64,000 nucleotides of DNA from Physcomitrium patens (GCF_000002425.4 NC_037267.1:9685398-9749397); one strand, 5' to 3'; shown: positions 43,641 to 56,242, counted from the first letter of the stretch. Program-made: numbers and translations. Notes: a model not told the origin generated them from the sequence alone.

Positions 43641-46200
43641 AATGACATGTTTTAATGAACTTGCTAATGATTCAATATATTTGATGTACTTGAGGTTCTT
43701 GTGATTTATGTACATAGTGATTGGACTAGAAATATCTTCTAGATAGTGATGCCATTTCTAAAAAGAATCCAAGAAGAGTTGTGATTACAAAAAATCCAAT
43801 GTACTTAGGGATTATATTTTTTTAACTGTAATAATCCTAAAATGATAAAATTTGAAGGAGATTTTATTATATTAAATATTATTACTTTATTATGATCTTT
43901 AATTGTTACATTTAAAAGAATAATCTCATAAGTAACATTTCTAGAAGATAACAAACTATCATCTATAATATCTATATGTATAGGTTTAGTTTTCTTGACT
44001 AAATATATTTCTTATTTTTTGACAAAGTCTTTGTCTATAAAACAGGTTGATACTTTTGAATCTAATAAAACAAAGACTTTTTATATTCTAAATATATGTA
44101 TATATATATCTATTATAAAATAAAGTAAGAAATCTAAGGAAAAAATAAGACCTTTATTAGGTCTTGTATATGATTTTAGTAGGACGGTTCTTATTGTAGC
44201 TAGAGAAATTTGTTTTCAAATATATTCTCTTCTTTTGTAATTTATTCTTTATTTTGTGATTATGTTGAGTGAAGGTAAATTTCACCTCTCAACCCAAATT
44301 ACAAGATAGCATCAATTAAGAGTTGTTTATAATTGGTGGTATAAAGTGAAGAAAGAAAATTGTAATAATTAAAGAAGACCAAACATAAAACAAATGAAAT
44401 AAATAAAATCAAGTAATTATACAATCTAAAACTTGGCCATAGTCTATTCATTGAATTTTTACTTAATAAAAAGTAAAAGAATTAAAATTAAAAATATATT
44501 TTTATAAAGATGATTTTTTATCTTTTCAATGGTATAAGAAACATGTAAATTCAAGTTACTATAAGTAAGTTATGAAGGTTTAAAAATAACAAGTAAATAA
44601 ATAAAAAGCTAAGTAAAAATATTTTACTTCAGTGATAACTTGCTTATATATCAAAGATTCGAGCCTTACAAGGTTCACATGTAGTGTATATGGATTTCTA
44701 AAAGAGGCCACAAGGCATTAATCTTATCCTTCTAACTATCTTCAAGGGGCTACAATCCATGTGAAACTTGTGCACATCCTTTCTTACAAGGACTATACTA
44801 ACTGCTAGACCTTCTATTTATTATTGGTAAATCTAATATTTTTATATTTTTGACTTTACCATGGTATTTAAAAATATCAAATTAGCCTAGAATCTATGTG
44901 TGGCCTTCAAATCTTGCTCTATTTTTTCATAATGGCTCCCAAAGTAATAAAACTTGTTTTTACCAAAGTCTTAAAAATTACTCTAAAAATTCTAAATAAA
45001 TTCTAAATAAATTCTAAATAAATTTATAATAATTTTATAATACCAATATTAATTTAAGGCTATAATTTTTTAACTTGATAATTTTTTATAGTGCCAAAAT
45101 AAATTTAAATCAACTTTAAATCCTACTTTTTATATAAATAACTAAAAAGATATGAAGTTCTTTCTTACGATTCTTCTAACTACTAATTAATATTTAAATT
45201 TTTTTTATGAGTAATATATATAAATATAATTCCAATATAAATATTGATCTTAATAAATAATATTTAATATTCAATAATAAATAAAAATACTAAACCAACT
45301 AAGATAATTACATCCAAAACTTATTAAGTTTCTTTTCTATAACTAACATTTTAATTTTCTATTTGTCTAAGGATTTCTATACTACTCACAATAAATTGTG
45401 ATTTCACTATAAATTCATCTTTTTGTCTTAAAATAACTAGTAAGTTGATTTGATGACTCACAAGTTATTATTTTGGATAATTTTAAGCAATGTATTTAGT
45501 TTCTCTATAATATAAGCACAAATATTCTTGATAATGTCAAGTCCTTTTATGCTTAGTGACATTTTTAAAATATACCATATCAATTTTTATTAATTCTAAC
45601 CTTAATAAATAAATTTTTGAAAGCTTAAGAGTTGCCATCATTACTTAACATGTTCTTTTCTAGTCAAATCTTTGTTCTTGATGCCTTTCAAATAATCAAT
45701 TGTTACATGCAATGACTTGAGTAATAAATTATTTCAAAGAATTTACTTTTTATATCGTTAATAAAAAATATTTGACTTTATCTTTGAATCCATATGAAAA
45801 TTGACAGATAATGGCTTTATCATTTCAATCCATGTTACAAACAAGGTTTTGGAATTCAGTAAGAAATATGGTAGCTACTTATAATCTTTATTATAAAGAT
45901 AAAAGCTTTGCCTTTGTTATTCTTTCTTAATCATTTTTTTCAAATTTAGCCAAAAATATTGATAGAAATAAATTCAAATCATGAAAGAGTCATAAATCCT
46001 TTTCTACTAAAGATGCAAACTAACAAAGAACACTTTAAGATAGAAGTGTACCTACAAATCTAACTTAAGTAAATCTATTAAGATATTGGAATGGATGCAA
46101 CTTTAAATAGAGCTTGATTTGTTGTAAAAATCTTCAAAATTTTGATCAGATTTGTAAACTAAAATAAATCTCTATTAGTTGGAAATTCATTCTAATTCAT
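43640..46200 (-). mobile_element. Family A gag-protease relic (minus), split by family D
   Basis: The reverse complement of 44262-43720 matches the family A gag end and protease; 46200-45463 matches the gag capsid region (compare 3500-3960). The two meet across a family D solo LTR. Stops are frequent. No LTR of this copy is identifiable. Confidence 0.65.
44263..45462 (-). mobile_element. Family D solo LTR (minus)
   Basis: Begins TGTTGAGTG and ends GACTCACA on the plus strand, 1200 bp, and aligns in reverse with 8595-9811. It interrupts the minus-strand family A gag. Flanking pentamers GATTA and AGTTA are only partly alike. Confidence 0.75.
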
Positions 46201-46629
46201 AATAATTTAATTATCTAAATATTTTAATAATTTTTTATTAGAATTTATATTTTATATACTTCAATTATAAAATAAAATAATCAATAATTAAAATATTATA
46301 AAATTGACTAAATATTTTAACAATATTCAAAGAATTTTATAATATTTCAATTATAAAATAAAATAAACCACCTTAGTAAAAGCTTCTACTTAATTCACAC
46401 TACTAATTTACTTATGAATGATTGAAATAAAAATTCTTCCTATTTCTTATTTAAAGAAACTAACTTCTTTAACAAATTAAATTCATATTCAAGCAATCAA
46501 AATCCATAATATAAGCCATACGACAATACAAAAAATCACACACACTTAAGAAAAAAAAATTAATGATATTTTATATTATATTATTTGAATTTGAATTTAA
46601 TTTACTAAAAGTAATTATCTAAATTTAAA

Positions 46630-46735
46630 CTTTTATCTATAATAATATTTTATTTTTAAATAAATTTTTATCCTCTAATAAACTTTTATCTATAATAATA
46701 TTTTATTTTTAAATAAATTTTTATCCTCTAATAAA
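46630..46735. repeat. 53-bp tandem repeat, two copies
   Basis: The unit beginning CTTTTATCTATAATAATATT repeats from 46683, almost identical. Confidence 0.85.
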
Positions 46736-46984
46736 ATTTTATCTACAAATAAAAAATCATTCAAATTTAATCAGTTTTTGTTCATAATTTTTTATCTAAT
46801 TTTAAATCCTAATTCATCTATATATGACCTAATTGAATCTTATTAGATCTCATACAACTATAATCTAATCTTCTATAGAAATTCTCACCAAATAGAGGTA
46901 CTTCAAAGTTATAGAAATGAGAAGTTTAGTTCACAACACTAATATGGTGTTGATAGAGGCTAGAACAACACTACTTCAAAATTT

Positions 46985-47060
46985 GCACTCTTTAGTCTTG
47001 TTTCAAGACTTTCAAGTCTTTTTATCTTTGGCAACAGTCATTTTAAATCAATTTACCATC
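46985..47060 (+). repeat. Family A LTR 3' fragment
   Basis: CTTTAGTCTTGTTTCAAGAC, then TTTGGCAACAGTCATTTTA, match the downstream part of family A LTRs (compare 23407-23480). It stops where the family B LTR begins. Confidence 0.5.
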
Positions 47061-47062
47061 CT

Positions 47063-47690
47063 TGTAATAGAATAAAGATAAGATATCTATATTATTGACA
47101 TATTAAGATAGATAGTTAAAACCATGGAAGTTTCTTGATTTAGAGTTAGGTTAGTAGATCAGATAATATCCACTGTAGAATATTCTACAAAGAGTTTAAG
47201 GTTATTATTTAGATGATACCTACCATGGAAGCTTCTAGAAGAAAACTTAGGGTGATTATTTAAAAAAGATCTACCATAGAACCTTTTAGAAGAAAGCTTA
47301 GGTAATTATCTAAATAGGGCCTACCATAGAATCTTCTAGAAAGAATTTAAGGTGGTTATTTAAATAAAGGCTACTACTTAAGAACATTCCAGAAAGTCCA
47401 AGGTAGTAGAATAAAGTATAAATTGGAGTGGCTAGTGCCTTTTGAGGCATCTAATCATACATAGCTTTAGATCCTTTCTCTTAGTAAAATTTGGTTTTGA
47501 ATCATTATATTCTATTCAATTTAATTTTATTCTATTCTAATTCTATTTGCTCAATTTTGTCCTTTGTGTCTCATGTCGTTTGCATTTGTTTATTTTTTTC
47601 TAGTCGAATTTGTCTTATCTTCTTATGAGATTTTATGTTATTATATATTAGAAAGATCTTAGACACTTGAAACAGATTGATCATGTTTCA
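47063..47690 (+). repeat. Family B LTR with heat-shock-element-like arrays
   Basis: Aligns with 60585-61167. Starts TGTAATAG, ends TGTTTCA. The upstream half consists of about five degenerate units of roughly 50 bp built on CTACCATAGAA..TTCTAGAA. TATA-like TATAAAT at 47417-47423. A primer-site-like TTGGTATTACAGTGAG follows directly, resembling the initiator-Met tRNA type. Only a short leader follows (to about 47790), so this is an LTR remnant. Confidence 0.7.
47178..47394 (+). promoter_or_regulatory. Heat-shock-element-like cluster in family B LTR
   Basis: Perfect three-unit GAA-nn-TTC-nn-GAA sites at 47228-47240 (GAAGCTTCTAGAA), 47329-47341 (GAATCTTCTAGAA) and 47382-47394 (GAACATTCCAGAA), with a two-and-a-half-unit site at 47178-47190. 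All lie upstream of the TATA-like box. Heat-shock-factor binding is inferred from the consensus. Confidence 0.6.
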
Positions 47691-47707
47691 TTGGTATTAC
47701 AGTGAGT
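47691..47707 (+). promoter_or_regulatory. Family B primer-binding site
   Basis: TTGGTATTACAGTGAG resembles the initiator-Met type site TGGTATCAGAGC with several changes. The equivalent at 61168 reads TTGATATCACAATGAA. Confidence 0.45.
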
Positions 47708-47859
47708 ATTAAACTATTTTCTATTGGTAGTGTGTTGATAGTCATCATCTAGTCCAAGGTCAGTTATTATGGTCATACTTGCAAAAAAAACCAAAAAAAA
47801 AAGCATGGAACAACCAAGACTTTGCAGATGATGAAATCCTTCCAAATTCGAAACTAGTT

Positions 47860-47861
<2 letters not shown>

Positions 47862-47891
<30 letters not shown>
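47862..47891. repeat. Poly(T) run
   Basis: Thirty T in a row. Confidence 0.95.
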
Positions 47892-48084
47892 CTTCTACTA
47901 TATCATTTTTTTTTTCTTGATAGATGTTTTGAATTAAGGATTCTACTTCCGCTTCTAACCTAATTTAAATATTTTATTAAAAATAAAAACTACTATTATC
48001 AAATCATAACTAATTTAAAGAGAGACTATATATTTGGAATTATTTCTCTAAAAAAATTTGTAAGAAATCCGTTCCAGCCAGTTA

Positions 48085-48243
48085 CATTCTATTACTTACT
48101 ATTTATCTCAAAAAATTTATATTAACTCCTTGAAACACATTCTATTACTTTCTATTTATCTCAAAAAGTTTATATTAACTCCTTAAAATACATTCTATTA
48201 GTTACTATTTATTTCAAAATTTTTATATTAACTCCTTGAAATA
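48085..48243. repeat. 53-bp tandem repeat, three copies
   Basis: Unit starts CATTCTATTACTTACTATTT and repeats at 48138 and 48191, ending just before the host family A relic. Confidence 0.9.
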
Positions 48244-48424
48244 TTGACTTAAAACACAATGAGAGTTTTTTTTTGTATTAAAATATATCAATGAATCAAT
48301 TTTATGATTTACAAATTTCAAGATTATATATTGACTTGAAAAATAATAAGATTTCTAAGATGTCCTTTCTAGACATTCTTATTTTGTACCAAAAGAAAAA
48401 GAAGCACCTTTTAATCAACAAAAA

Positions 48425-48655
48425 ATGGTTGTTTTGAAGTCCGAGCAATTTCATCTTCAAGCAATAAAATCAATATTGATTATTGATTCAACCTTTTTTG
48501 AGCAAATTCAATTAATTATGTCCTTTAATCATCTTATTTATGATATTAAAAATATTTCTTTTAAGTTTCATGATCCTTCTAAGTTCAAGTTTAAAAACAA
48601 CCTACTCTATTTTGAAGGTTGTATATATATTCTAAAAAAAGAAGTATATTTATAT
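48425..48655 (+). pseudogene. Family A integrase N-terminal lead, host copy
   Basis: Frame reads ..SEQFHLQAIKSILIIDSTFFEQIQ.., aligned with 6240-6470 of copy 1, the segment between RNase H and the integrase zinc domain. Cut by family C. Confidence 0.6.
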
Positions 48656-48861
48656 TGTCATGATATAAAATGGCTAATAGATGAAAAGATAAAAAAAATA
48701 TCATATTTTTGAAGATCTTATTTCAAAAATATTGTAAAAAACTATCTTAGAAAAATAGATATTAGTCAAGAAATAGAAAAATAAAAAGTGCTAATGTTGC
48801 ATTTTTGCAAAATTGGCTTCTACTCACTTTATAGAACCACAAATAGAATAAAATAAGATAG

Positions 48862-48866
<5 letters not shown>

Positions 48867-48892
<26 letters not shown>
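48867..48892. repeat. (TA)n microsatellite
   Basis: TA run in family C 5' LTR; the counterpart is at 56455-56484. Confidence 0.95.
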
Positions 48893-48898
<6 letters not shown>

Positions 48899-49445
48899 GA
48901 AAAAAATTAATAGTACTTTGTAGCAAAAATTAGTTAAGAAATTCAAGAATTGATACCTAGAGAGGACTAGTTATGAACTTGGGACAAGATCTGATTCCAT
49001 GGCACAAAATTAAGCTCTTATAGCAGCTTAGGGATTCTTTTGGAGATCAAAGAGTAAAATCTAGGAGCACACTTAATAGAATTTGTTTGAGCATTGATTT
49101 GGAGTGATTTGAATGTGTATTAACTTTGTAAGAGCTTTGCAAAGTTGGAGTTTGTTAAGGGAGACTCTAGATTTGTGAAATAAAAGAGGTTATATTTTTT
49201 GGAGAATTTTGTAAGTTTAGTAGTAGTTCTATAAGTGAAATTTTAAAGATTTGTAGATACATATGTACTCAATATATATTGTAAGTTTGAGCTTGATTAG
49301 ACAATTGAATTAACAATTATTGAATTTCAAGTAGGTCAAGGTCTTAGAAATTAAACTTTAAAAGGCAGTTAGAGTTTCTAAGATTTTTAGCAATTTACTA
49401 GTTGGATTGGAGTAAAATTTATTTGTGAAGGTAGTAGACTTGATT

Positions 49446-49447
<2 letters not shown>

Positions 49448-49489
<42 letters not shown>

Positions 49490-49523
49490 ATATATATATA
49501 TATATATATATCTATATATATAT
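49448..49523. repeat. (TA)n microsatellite with CTA interruptions
   Basis: Long TA run with two CTA steps in the family C 5' LTR; the counterpart is at 57044-57082. Confidence 0.95.
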
Positions 49524-49774
49524 TTAAAATTTGAAAATAATCGAACGGTTTGAAAGGGAGATTTTGGCACTAGAATTTCATCATTTAGATTTGAGTAGGA
49601 ACGAAGCTAACACTTGAGCAAATTTTAGGATTGATATTCTTTTTGGTGAGTTCGATCTTCATGAAATTTTTTGTGCTTGTTGTCAACTTAATTTTTAAGA
49701 GGTGTGCAAAATTTGAGTTAAAATCAATGGTTCATTCATTAATTATTGAGGATTAAATCTACTATAAAAATTAC

Positions 49775-50000
49775 TTGAGATTGATTAGGATTCAATTAGG
49801 ATTTGACTAGGATTTGGTTAGGTTTTATTTAGAATTTTATTAGGATTTGATTATGATTTTTTAAATATTTTTTTAGGATTTGTTTAAGATTTGGTTAGGA
49901 CTTATTTAGGGTGTGACTAGGATTTATTTAGGATTTGATTAGAATTTGGTTAGGATTTGACTTAGATTTGACAAGGATTTGACAAAAGTTTGATTAAATT
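49775..50000. repeat. TTAGGATTTG minisatellite in LTR
   Basis: Many tandem variants of a 10-12 base unit (GATTAGGATTTG, GACTAGGATTTG). The 3' LTR has a longer array at 57340-57660. Confidence 0.8.
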
Positions 50001-50437
50001 TTGACAAAGGTTTGACTTGATTTTGACTATGATTTAATTAAAGTTTTTATTTTAAAATTTTATTAAGATTTCTATTTATGTATTTTTTTTGAATTTTTTT
50101 AAAAAATTTCTATGTTATTTCTTTATGATTTCTTTAAAAGATCTTGAAGAATTCTTTATTTTTCTTGTATAATTCCTTTGAAATTTTAATTGAATTTTAT
50201 TGATGTTTGATTTTATATGGTAATCTTTAATTATAATTTATTTAAGAATCTTTTAGAGATGTTAGGACTTATTGTTGCAATTTTTTTTATCTTCTACAAC
50301 TAGGTGCCTAGTGCATTCTCAATCCCAACTTCAAGTAATATGATATATTTGATAAATCTGACGTGAAATACTTGAGGTAGAAGGTATTTGGAAAATTTTC
50401 TTGATTTATTTGAATTACGGAGAACGAAGGCAAGAAG

Positions 50438-51493
50438 ATGGAAGGAAGAGCTTTTGGTGGTGCTTCAAGTGGAGTTGGAAGTAGAGCTTCAACTGGAGGA
50501 CAAGGTATGTATTTTGACTCCAACTCTACTAGCATGTTTGATGCTTTTGCCTTATTCATGCAACAGCAATAGATTAAAGATGGCAAAGAAGGTATGACAA
50601 ATAAAGCATTACAAGTGGTTGTGGATAAGATCAATCAATTTCAAGGGAAGGATATTACAAAGTTTCTAAGGTATTATATAAAGGAAATAGAATTGAAGCA
50701 TATTTCAGAAAAAGAGATGGTTTAATTATTTGAACTGGCTATTGCATCAAAAATAAAAAGTCATGTAAAGTCCATTATAGGACAATAAAGAGGTTCATAG
50801 AAAAATTCATCTCAAGCATTAAAAGATGAGTATTTTTTAGAAGATAGTGATAAAATTATAAAGAAGCTATTTTTTGAGTAGAATAAATGACCTAAGAAGG
50901 ATCTCTAAGCAACAAAATTATTAAAAGAGTTTGAAAATTAATATTCTTGTTTATCAAAGAAAAAAGTCAATTATTAGATTTAAGCAAATTCGACTTATTT
51001 CTTCAAACAATTGATGGAGAATTACAAGAGAATTTGAAAATTTTGCTTGAAGATAAAAAAAAAAAAAAAAAAAGAAGAAGAAGAAGAAGAAGAAGAAGAA
51101 TTGACAATAAATTGGAAGAAAGTAGAAGACATAATAGGATTATTTGCAAAAAGAGAAATGAGAAAGGACAAAGTGGATATTCAAAAACCATTATAAGCAT
51201 CTAAGGCAAAAATATCTTCTATTCATCTTACATCCATGACTCAACCTTCAATATTGATATCAAAGAAAGAAGAAATAAGTATAGATGAAATCATATGTGA
51301 AATGAAAGATTTACAAATTAAATTTACAAATCTTGAAGAGAACGGTCAAACATCAAGAATATTAATAAGACAAAAATTGAGACCAATGGAAGGTATAGTA
51401 CATAAGTGCATGAGGTATGATAGCACAGATCATTTAAGAAGAGAATGTGAGGATTTTACAAAGATGCTACGTAAAGGAGTTGTTTTTTTTTGA
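50438..51493 (+). pseudogene. Family C gag
   Basis: ATG 50438 opens a frame (MEGRAFGGASSGVG..) that, allowing a few TAG/TAA stops, shares its frame with 51236-51493. The latter holds the zinc knuckle KCMRYDSTDHLRREC, in which the second cysteine is Tyr. A run of A followed by GAA triplets (51055-51100) has expanded inside the gene and may shift the frame. It would encode the packaging polyprotein. Confidence 0.65.
51055..51100. repeat. Poly(A)-(GAA)n microsatellite in gag
   Basis: About 19 A followed by nine GAA triplets. Confidence 0.95.
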
Positions 51494-51499
51494 AGATGG

Positions 51500-53500
51500 T
51501 ATGATACACTTAAAAGAAAGTGGAGAAAAATTAAAGAAAATTTTTTATAAATGAAGAATGAAGGTATTTGTAGAAGATGCTTTTAAAGTGCATACAATTT
51601 CAAGCAATGAAGCATCAATATTTTGGTCGGGAGCAAATCCAAGCAAATATTTAAGTATAAATCTTAAGTATCAAGGGAAATCTATTTCTTTGTGGTCAAG
51701 TGCAATGAATTATGCTGAATTTTTTTTATTAGAAATGATTTAAAAAATGCTAGCAATAATATTCAGCAAATTATTGGGTGGAATGATCTAGTAGATAGAT
51801 TATCAATTCATGCTCATATTATAAGGAATCAACATAAAGCATTAATAAAAGAAAAACAAATGAGAGATGAAATTCATGAAAGGCCATAAAAAAAATCACA
51901 AAGGGAGAGAAAACACAACAACAAAAGAATCTTATGCATGAAGAGATAACAAAGAATATTTCTACAAAGGAAAAGAAGACTGTGAAAGAAAAAATAAAGG
52001 TTCTTGCTTATAAATTACAATCAGATATTGAAGCTACTACAAATTTAAAGAAAATATTGGAAGAGTAGATTTTAAGTGAAAAGGTTGAATTCACAATTGA
52101 TGAAATTTTAGGAATTGCAAAACGAGAATTTCATGAAGTTATTATTGATACAACAAAAAAAAATGGCAATCTATTGGTGATACTATGATATCAAATGCAT
52201 AAGATATAAAGGCAATAGGAAGCAATGAAGATGAGGAAGTTGAAATATAAATTATTGGAGATATTTCACGAGTCAAATTTATAAAGAAAGAAGATATGAT
52301 TCAAGCTTCTAGTCATTATTCTTCAAGTCATTAGGCAAGAACTACTATAGAAACTTTAGTAAAATTATGAGATTTAGAAGAATCAATTATAGCATTGATT
52401 GATCATAGTTCTAAAATCAATTTAATGTCAACAGAATTATATAAAAAGAGAAATTGACCTATTGATATTAAGTTTGGATAGATGATAAGAGCAACAAATA
52501 ATTCAAAGGAAGATTTGTATGGAGCTTGTCCAAATATCAAGGTAACAATAAGAGATGTTATTCATGAACAAAATTTCTTTGTATAAGATATGTCTACATA
52601 TCCTATTATATTGAGATAACCATATATTATTGCCACACAAATGGAGACAAAGGTTATGGATGATGGATCAACTTATGCAATGATAAGAAGTCAAGACAGA
52701 AAGAAGGTGGTATAATTTTTAATAGTTTGTAAAAATTATGGAAGAAAACAAGATAGTTTGAGAGAGCATCCTTTGCCAAAGTTACACAAAGAATTTGAAG
52801 ATCTTAAAGACTCTAAAGATTTTTACTAAACACTATTATAAAGCAAAATTGTGATGGTAAAAAAAGTGAAGGCTTCTTGCCTAATAAAAAAGATGAGGAT
52901 ATTATAGGATTATCACGAGATGGATATATCCTATTCAAAAATATAAATAATTTTAGAAGGATAGAAAAAAAATATAAAAAATATAGAATATGAGTTAAAA
53001 AAATATGAAGTAATTGATGAAGATGAATACATATCAAAGATATTTGAAGAATCTTTTTTTAGTGATACTACAGATGATTTATAAATATTATTGAATGAAG
53101 ATTTTGAAGGATGTAATAAGGTAATAAATGTGTATTCTAAAAAAATTTATGATAGAATAAAAGAATATATAGATAAGTATGAATTAAAAATAAATATAAA
53201 ATACAAGACCATTATAAGGAAGATTAAACCAATTGCATTGCCACTACCATTGGATTTTGAAGAAAAGATTAAAAAAACTTTGATGCAACCAAATTTGAGA
53301 GATCTAAGAAAAATAGGTCATGAATTCAAGGATGATTTCACATAAGATGGTTTAAAAATTAGATGTGAGAAATTTTTGACAAAAGATGAGGAGAGATGTT
53401 TTAAAAAAATGCTTTGATGACCTAATAAGGTATTTGTATTTAAATCACATGAAATAGGGTGCATTGATCTAATTATTGTAGCACCTATGGTTATTTTCAC
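51500..53500 (+). pseudogene. Family C gag-pol linker and protease relic
   Basis: A protease-like segment near 52375-52445 reads ESIIALIDHSSKINLMS, where the catalytic Asp-Ser-Gly/Thr box has become Asp-His-Ser. The flanks are Lys/Glu/Ile-rich with many stops. 53091-53345 is an open piece of the pre-RT region (IKPIALPLPLDFEEKI). Confidence 0.5.
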
Positions 53501-54260
53501 AATTCCACATGAATCATAGAATTTGAGGCCAATTCCAGTTCTAAAGGCCTATTTGTCAAAACTAGTTGAATTACTCAATGAAAAGATTAAGATAGAAATT
53601 TTAGAACCATCTATTGCACCATATTCTAATTGGTGGTTCATAATACCTTAGAAAAATGGGACACTGAGGTTTATTCAAGATATATAATTGATAAATAAGA
53701 TAATTATTAGAAATATGGACTTAAGTCTAATTGTCAATGAGTTTCGAGAGGCATTTGTAAGAAGAGCAATTTATTCTATGGGAGATCTTTATTTGGAGTA
53801 TGATCAATTTCAATTGGTAGTACAAAGTAGAGATTTGACAACTATGAAGATACCATAAGGATTAGTGAAAATGTGTACCTTATCATAAGGGGCTATAAAT
53901 TTTGTAGCACATATGATGAATGGAATGCATAAGATCATAAGATATTAAGAAATTTTATTCCAAGTATAACAATGCATTTTTTTTGATGATGTGCCAATTA
54001 AAGGATGTGAAGAAGAAAGAAAAGATGTGATTTTGGATTTGAAGGGGTGTAGGAAGTTTGTAGTAGATCATATTGATGATTGTGAAAAGATTTTGATAAG
54101 TTTAGAAGAGATTCATTTAACCTTATTTGAGGCAAAATCAATGTTTGGAGTAAAAGAAGTTTTGGTGGTAGGACATATGTGTGGGTCATATGGACGCAAG
54201 CTAAATATGAAAATAATTGATGTTATAAAAAAATGAAAGAATGTACAAACTCAAAAGAAG
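53500..54260 (+). pseudogene. Family C reverse transcriptase relic
   Basis: Readable segments in order: IEILEPSIAPYSNWWF-type start (about 53595), SMGDLYLEYDQFQL (about 53780), FVAHMMNGMHKII (about 53900) and FFDDVPIKGC (about 53975), the catalytic YxDD-type box with both aspartates kept. The open frame 53991-54236 continues with HIDDCEKILISLEE.. and VLVVGHMCGSYGRK, the thumb/connection pattern of this gypsy group. Several TAA/TAG/TGA stops remain. Confidence 0.75.
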
Positions 54261-54389
54261 TTAAAAGGTGTTTAGGAGCATATATTTTCTATCATTTATG
54301 GATACTTCATTTTGCATATGTAGCAAATTCATTATATGATTTGATAAGAAAGAATAAAAATTTTCAAAAGAACAAAGAAAAGCTATATA

Positions 54390-54860
54390 AAAATTAAAAT
54401 ACCTTCTTTCTTTACCTCCAACTTTAAAGAAAGTAAATTATGAATATGGAAGGCCAATGATATTAACAGTGGATGCAAGTCCAATTGGAATATGTTGGGC
54501 AATTAGACATGATGATGAACAAGAGAATAAATATGTAATAAGATTTGGAGCAAAGTTTTTAAATGCTAAGTAAAAAGCACATACACAAATCAAAAGAGAA
54601 TTATGGAGTATAATAATAGCTATGAAAAATAAAATGGAGTATTTGATTGGTACATTGGTAGTTATAGAAACACATCTTTTACCTTAATTAGGTATGGTTA
54701 CAAGTTATTCAATACTAGATATTGCAATGTTAAGGTTGACCAGGTTGTATTTGGCTACACCATTTAAATTATTTTTAGAAGAATTATATGATGGTGAATG
54801 ATTGTATATAAAAAAAATACTTAAGTACATTAATGTGGCAAAAAGATTAGATGGACAAAG
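54390..54860 (+). pseudogene. Family C RNase H relic
   Basis: Segments LTVDASPIGICWAI (about 54465; catalytic Asp kept), RFGAKFLNAK, IKRELWSII (about 54585; Glu kept) and a YLIGTLVVIETHLLP segment (about 54650; the expected TD reads TH). Stops interrupt. Confidence 0.65.
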
Positions 54861-54929
54861 AATTTAAGAAGATTAAAAAAAAATCATATGGATGTTTATT
54901 TTAAAATGACTTTTTATGGAAGAATCTAA

Positions 54930-55760
54930 AGAAAAGGGTTGGAATACCACAACAAGTTGTAAATGGCATTGACACTCAACAAAAGTACATTAAGAAATTC
55001 CATGAGAGTCAATGGTTTGGACATCAGAGTATTTGGATAAAATTTACTAAGTTGAAAGAAAAATATTGGTAGAAAGGCATACACAAAGATATAGCAAATT
55101 TTGTAAGGTCTTATAAAATTTCTCAAGTATATTCAAACATTCGGCATTGAGATGGTTTATACCCAAAATATCCATTAGCTTTACATTATAAATGGATGGT
55201 GGATTTGATAGCAATGCCAATGGAACTTGAACAAATAAAGTATTTGATACTTGCATAAGAAGATTTATCAAATATGATTGAAGGACGAACATTAAGAACA
55301 AAAGAAACTGAAGGTGTATGCCATTTTTTATTAAAAGATGTTATTTGTTACTATGGTTGTATTAAAAACATTACAATAGATAGGAGTGAATTGGATACAA
55401 AGAAAGTACAAGAATTCTTTAGTAGAATAGGAATTAAACTTTTATTAACAATAGCATATAATCCAAAAAATAATAGAAAGAGTGAGCGTATGTATTCACC
55501 TATTGTTAAGGCATTAATAAAGGCATTCAATGGCAAAACACATGAATGGCCTAAGCTATTATCATTTGCACTATGAATAGATCGTGCAACTCATAGTTTA
55601 ATAACAAATTATATGCCTTTTGAATTAATGTATGAGCAAAAACCAATAATGCCAATAGAAGAGATAGTGCCTACATTGGATGTATTACTTCAAAAGGATG
55701 ATCTCAATATAGAAGAACTTTTAGTATTAAAATTCAAAAATTAAAAAGAAGACCTAATAA
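54930..55760 (+). pseudogene. Family C integrase relic
   Basis: The N-terminal HHCC-type region is at about 54980-55130 (KKFHESQWFGHQSIW..KYW.., with changed cysteines). The core shows ..WMVDLIAMP.. (first Asp), ITIDRSELD (second Asp; open frame 55274-55576) and NNRKSERMYSPI (Glu). A TNYMPFELMY segment follows. The frame is unusually open from 55274 to 55576. Confidence 0.7.
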
Positions 55761-56172
55761 TATTAAAGCAGCAATAACAAGGTTGAAAGAAGCAAGGAAA
55801 AAAAATAAAAAAAGATTTGATAAAAAAACATCGACTATGACGTAAGGGAATTAAAGATGGTAATTGGGTGTTCGTTTATGATAGTAGCTTGGACAATCAA
55901 CATATCACAGCTAAAAAAATTGCAAAGAGATAGTTTGGGCCTTATGTTTTGAAACAAGTGTAAAACAATAGAACATATTTGTTACAAGAATTTAATGGTA
56001 TAGAATTGAAGATATCTATAGTAGACAAGTAAATCAAATTCTTTAAATAAAGAACTAAAGAAATTTGTTTTAATACAAAATAAAATCTATTAAGAGATAA
56101 TGAGATGGGAGAAGAAGAACAAGTTGAATATCAAGAATTTGACTAGGATTATAGACATTCTACATAAAAATG

Positions 56173-56205
<33 letters not shown>

Positions 56206-56225
56206 TGCATGCTTAAGGATGTATG
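55761..56225 (+). other. Family C 3' internal region
   Basis: Lys/Ile-rich C-terminal pol remnants to about 56080, then a poly(A) run (56173-56202). No chromodomain seen. Confidence 0.45.
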
Positions 56226-56242
56226 GATTGATGGGAGATGGA
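56226..56242 (+). promoter_or_regulatory. Family C polypurine tract
   Basis: GATTGATGGGAGATGGA lies directly before the 3' LTR. Confidence 0.55.

Larger units (their letters stand above)
47791..48250. other. Spacer with poly(T) and tandem repeat
   Basis: No gene. T run at 47862-47891, 53-bp tandem repeat at 48085-48243. Confidence 0.5.
48656..50345 (+). repeat. Family C 5' LTR
   Basis: 1690 bp. Contains TA runs at 48867-48892 and 49448-49523, and a purine-step minisatellite built on TTAGGATTTGA at about 49775-50000. The 3' end carries GTGCATTCTCAAT, shared with the solo LTR at 956. Confidence 0.85.

Noticed and set aside
46630..48243. CRISPR-like regular repeats
   Set aside because: The units are contiguous tandem repeats without spacers, in a plant-type genome.
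50388..50597. Independent small gene starting before the family C gag
   Set aside because: It is another frame of the family C leader and gag start, and the gag frame from 50438 continues to the zinc knuckle.
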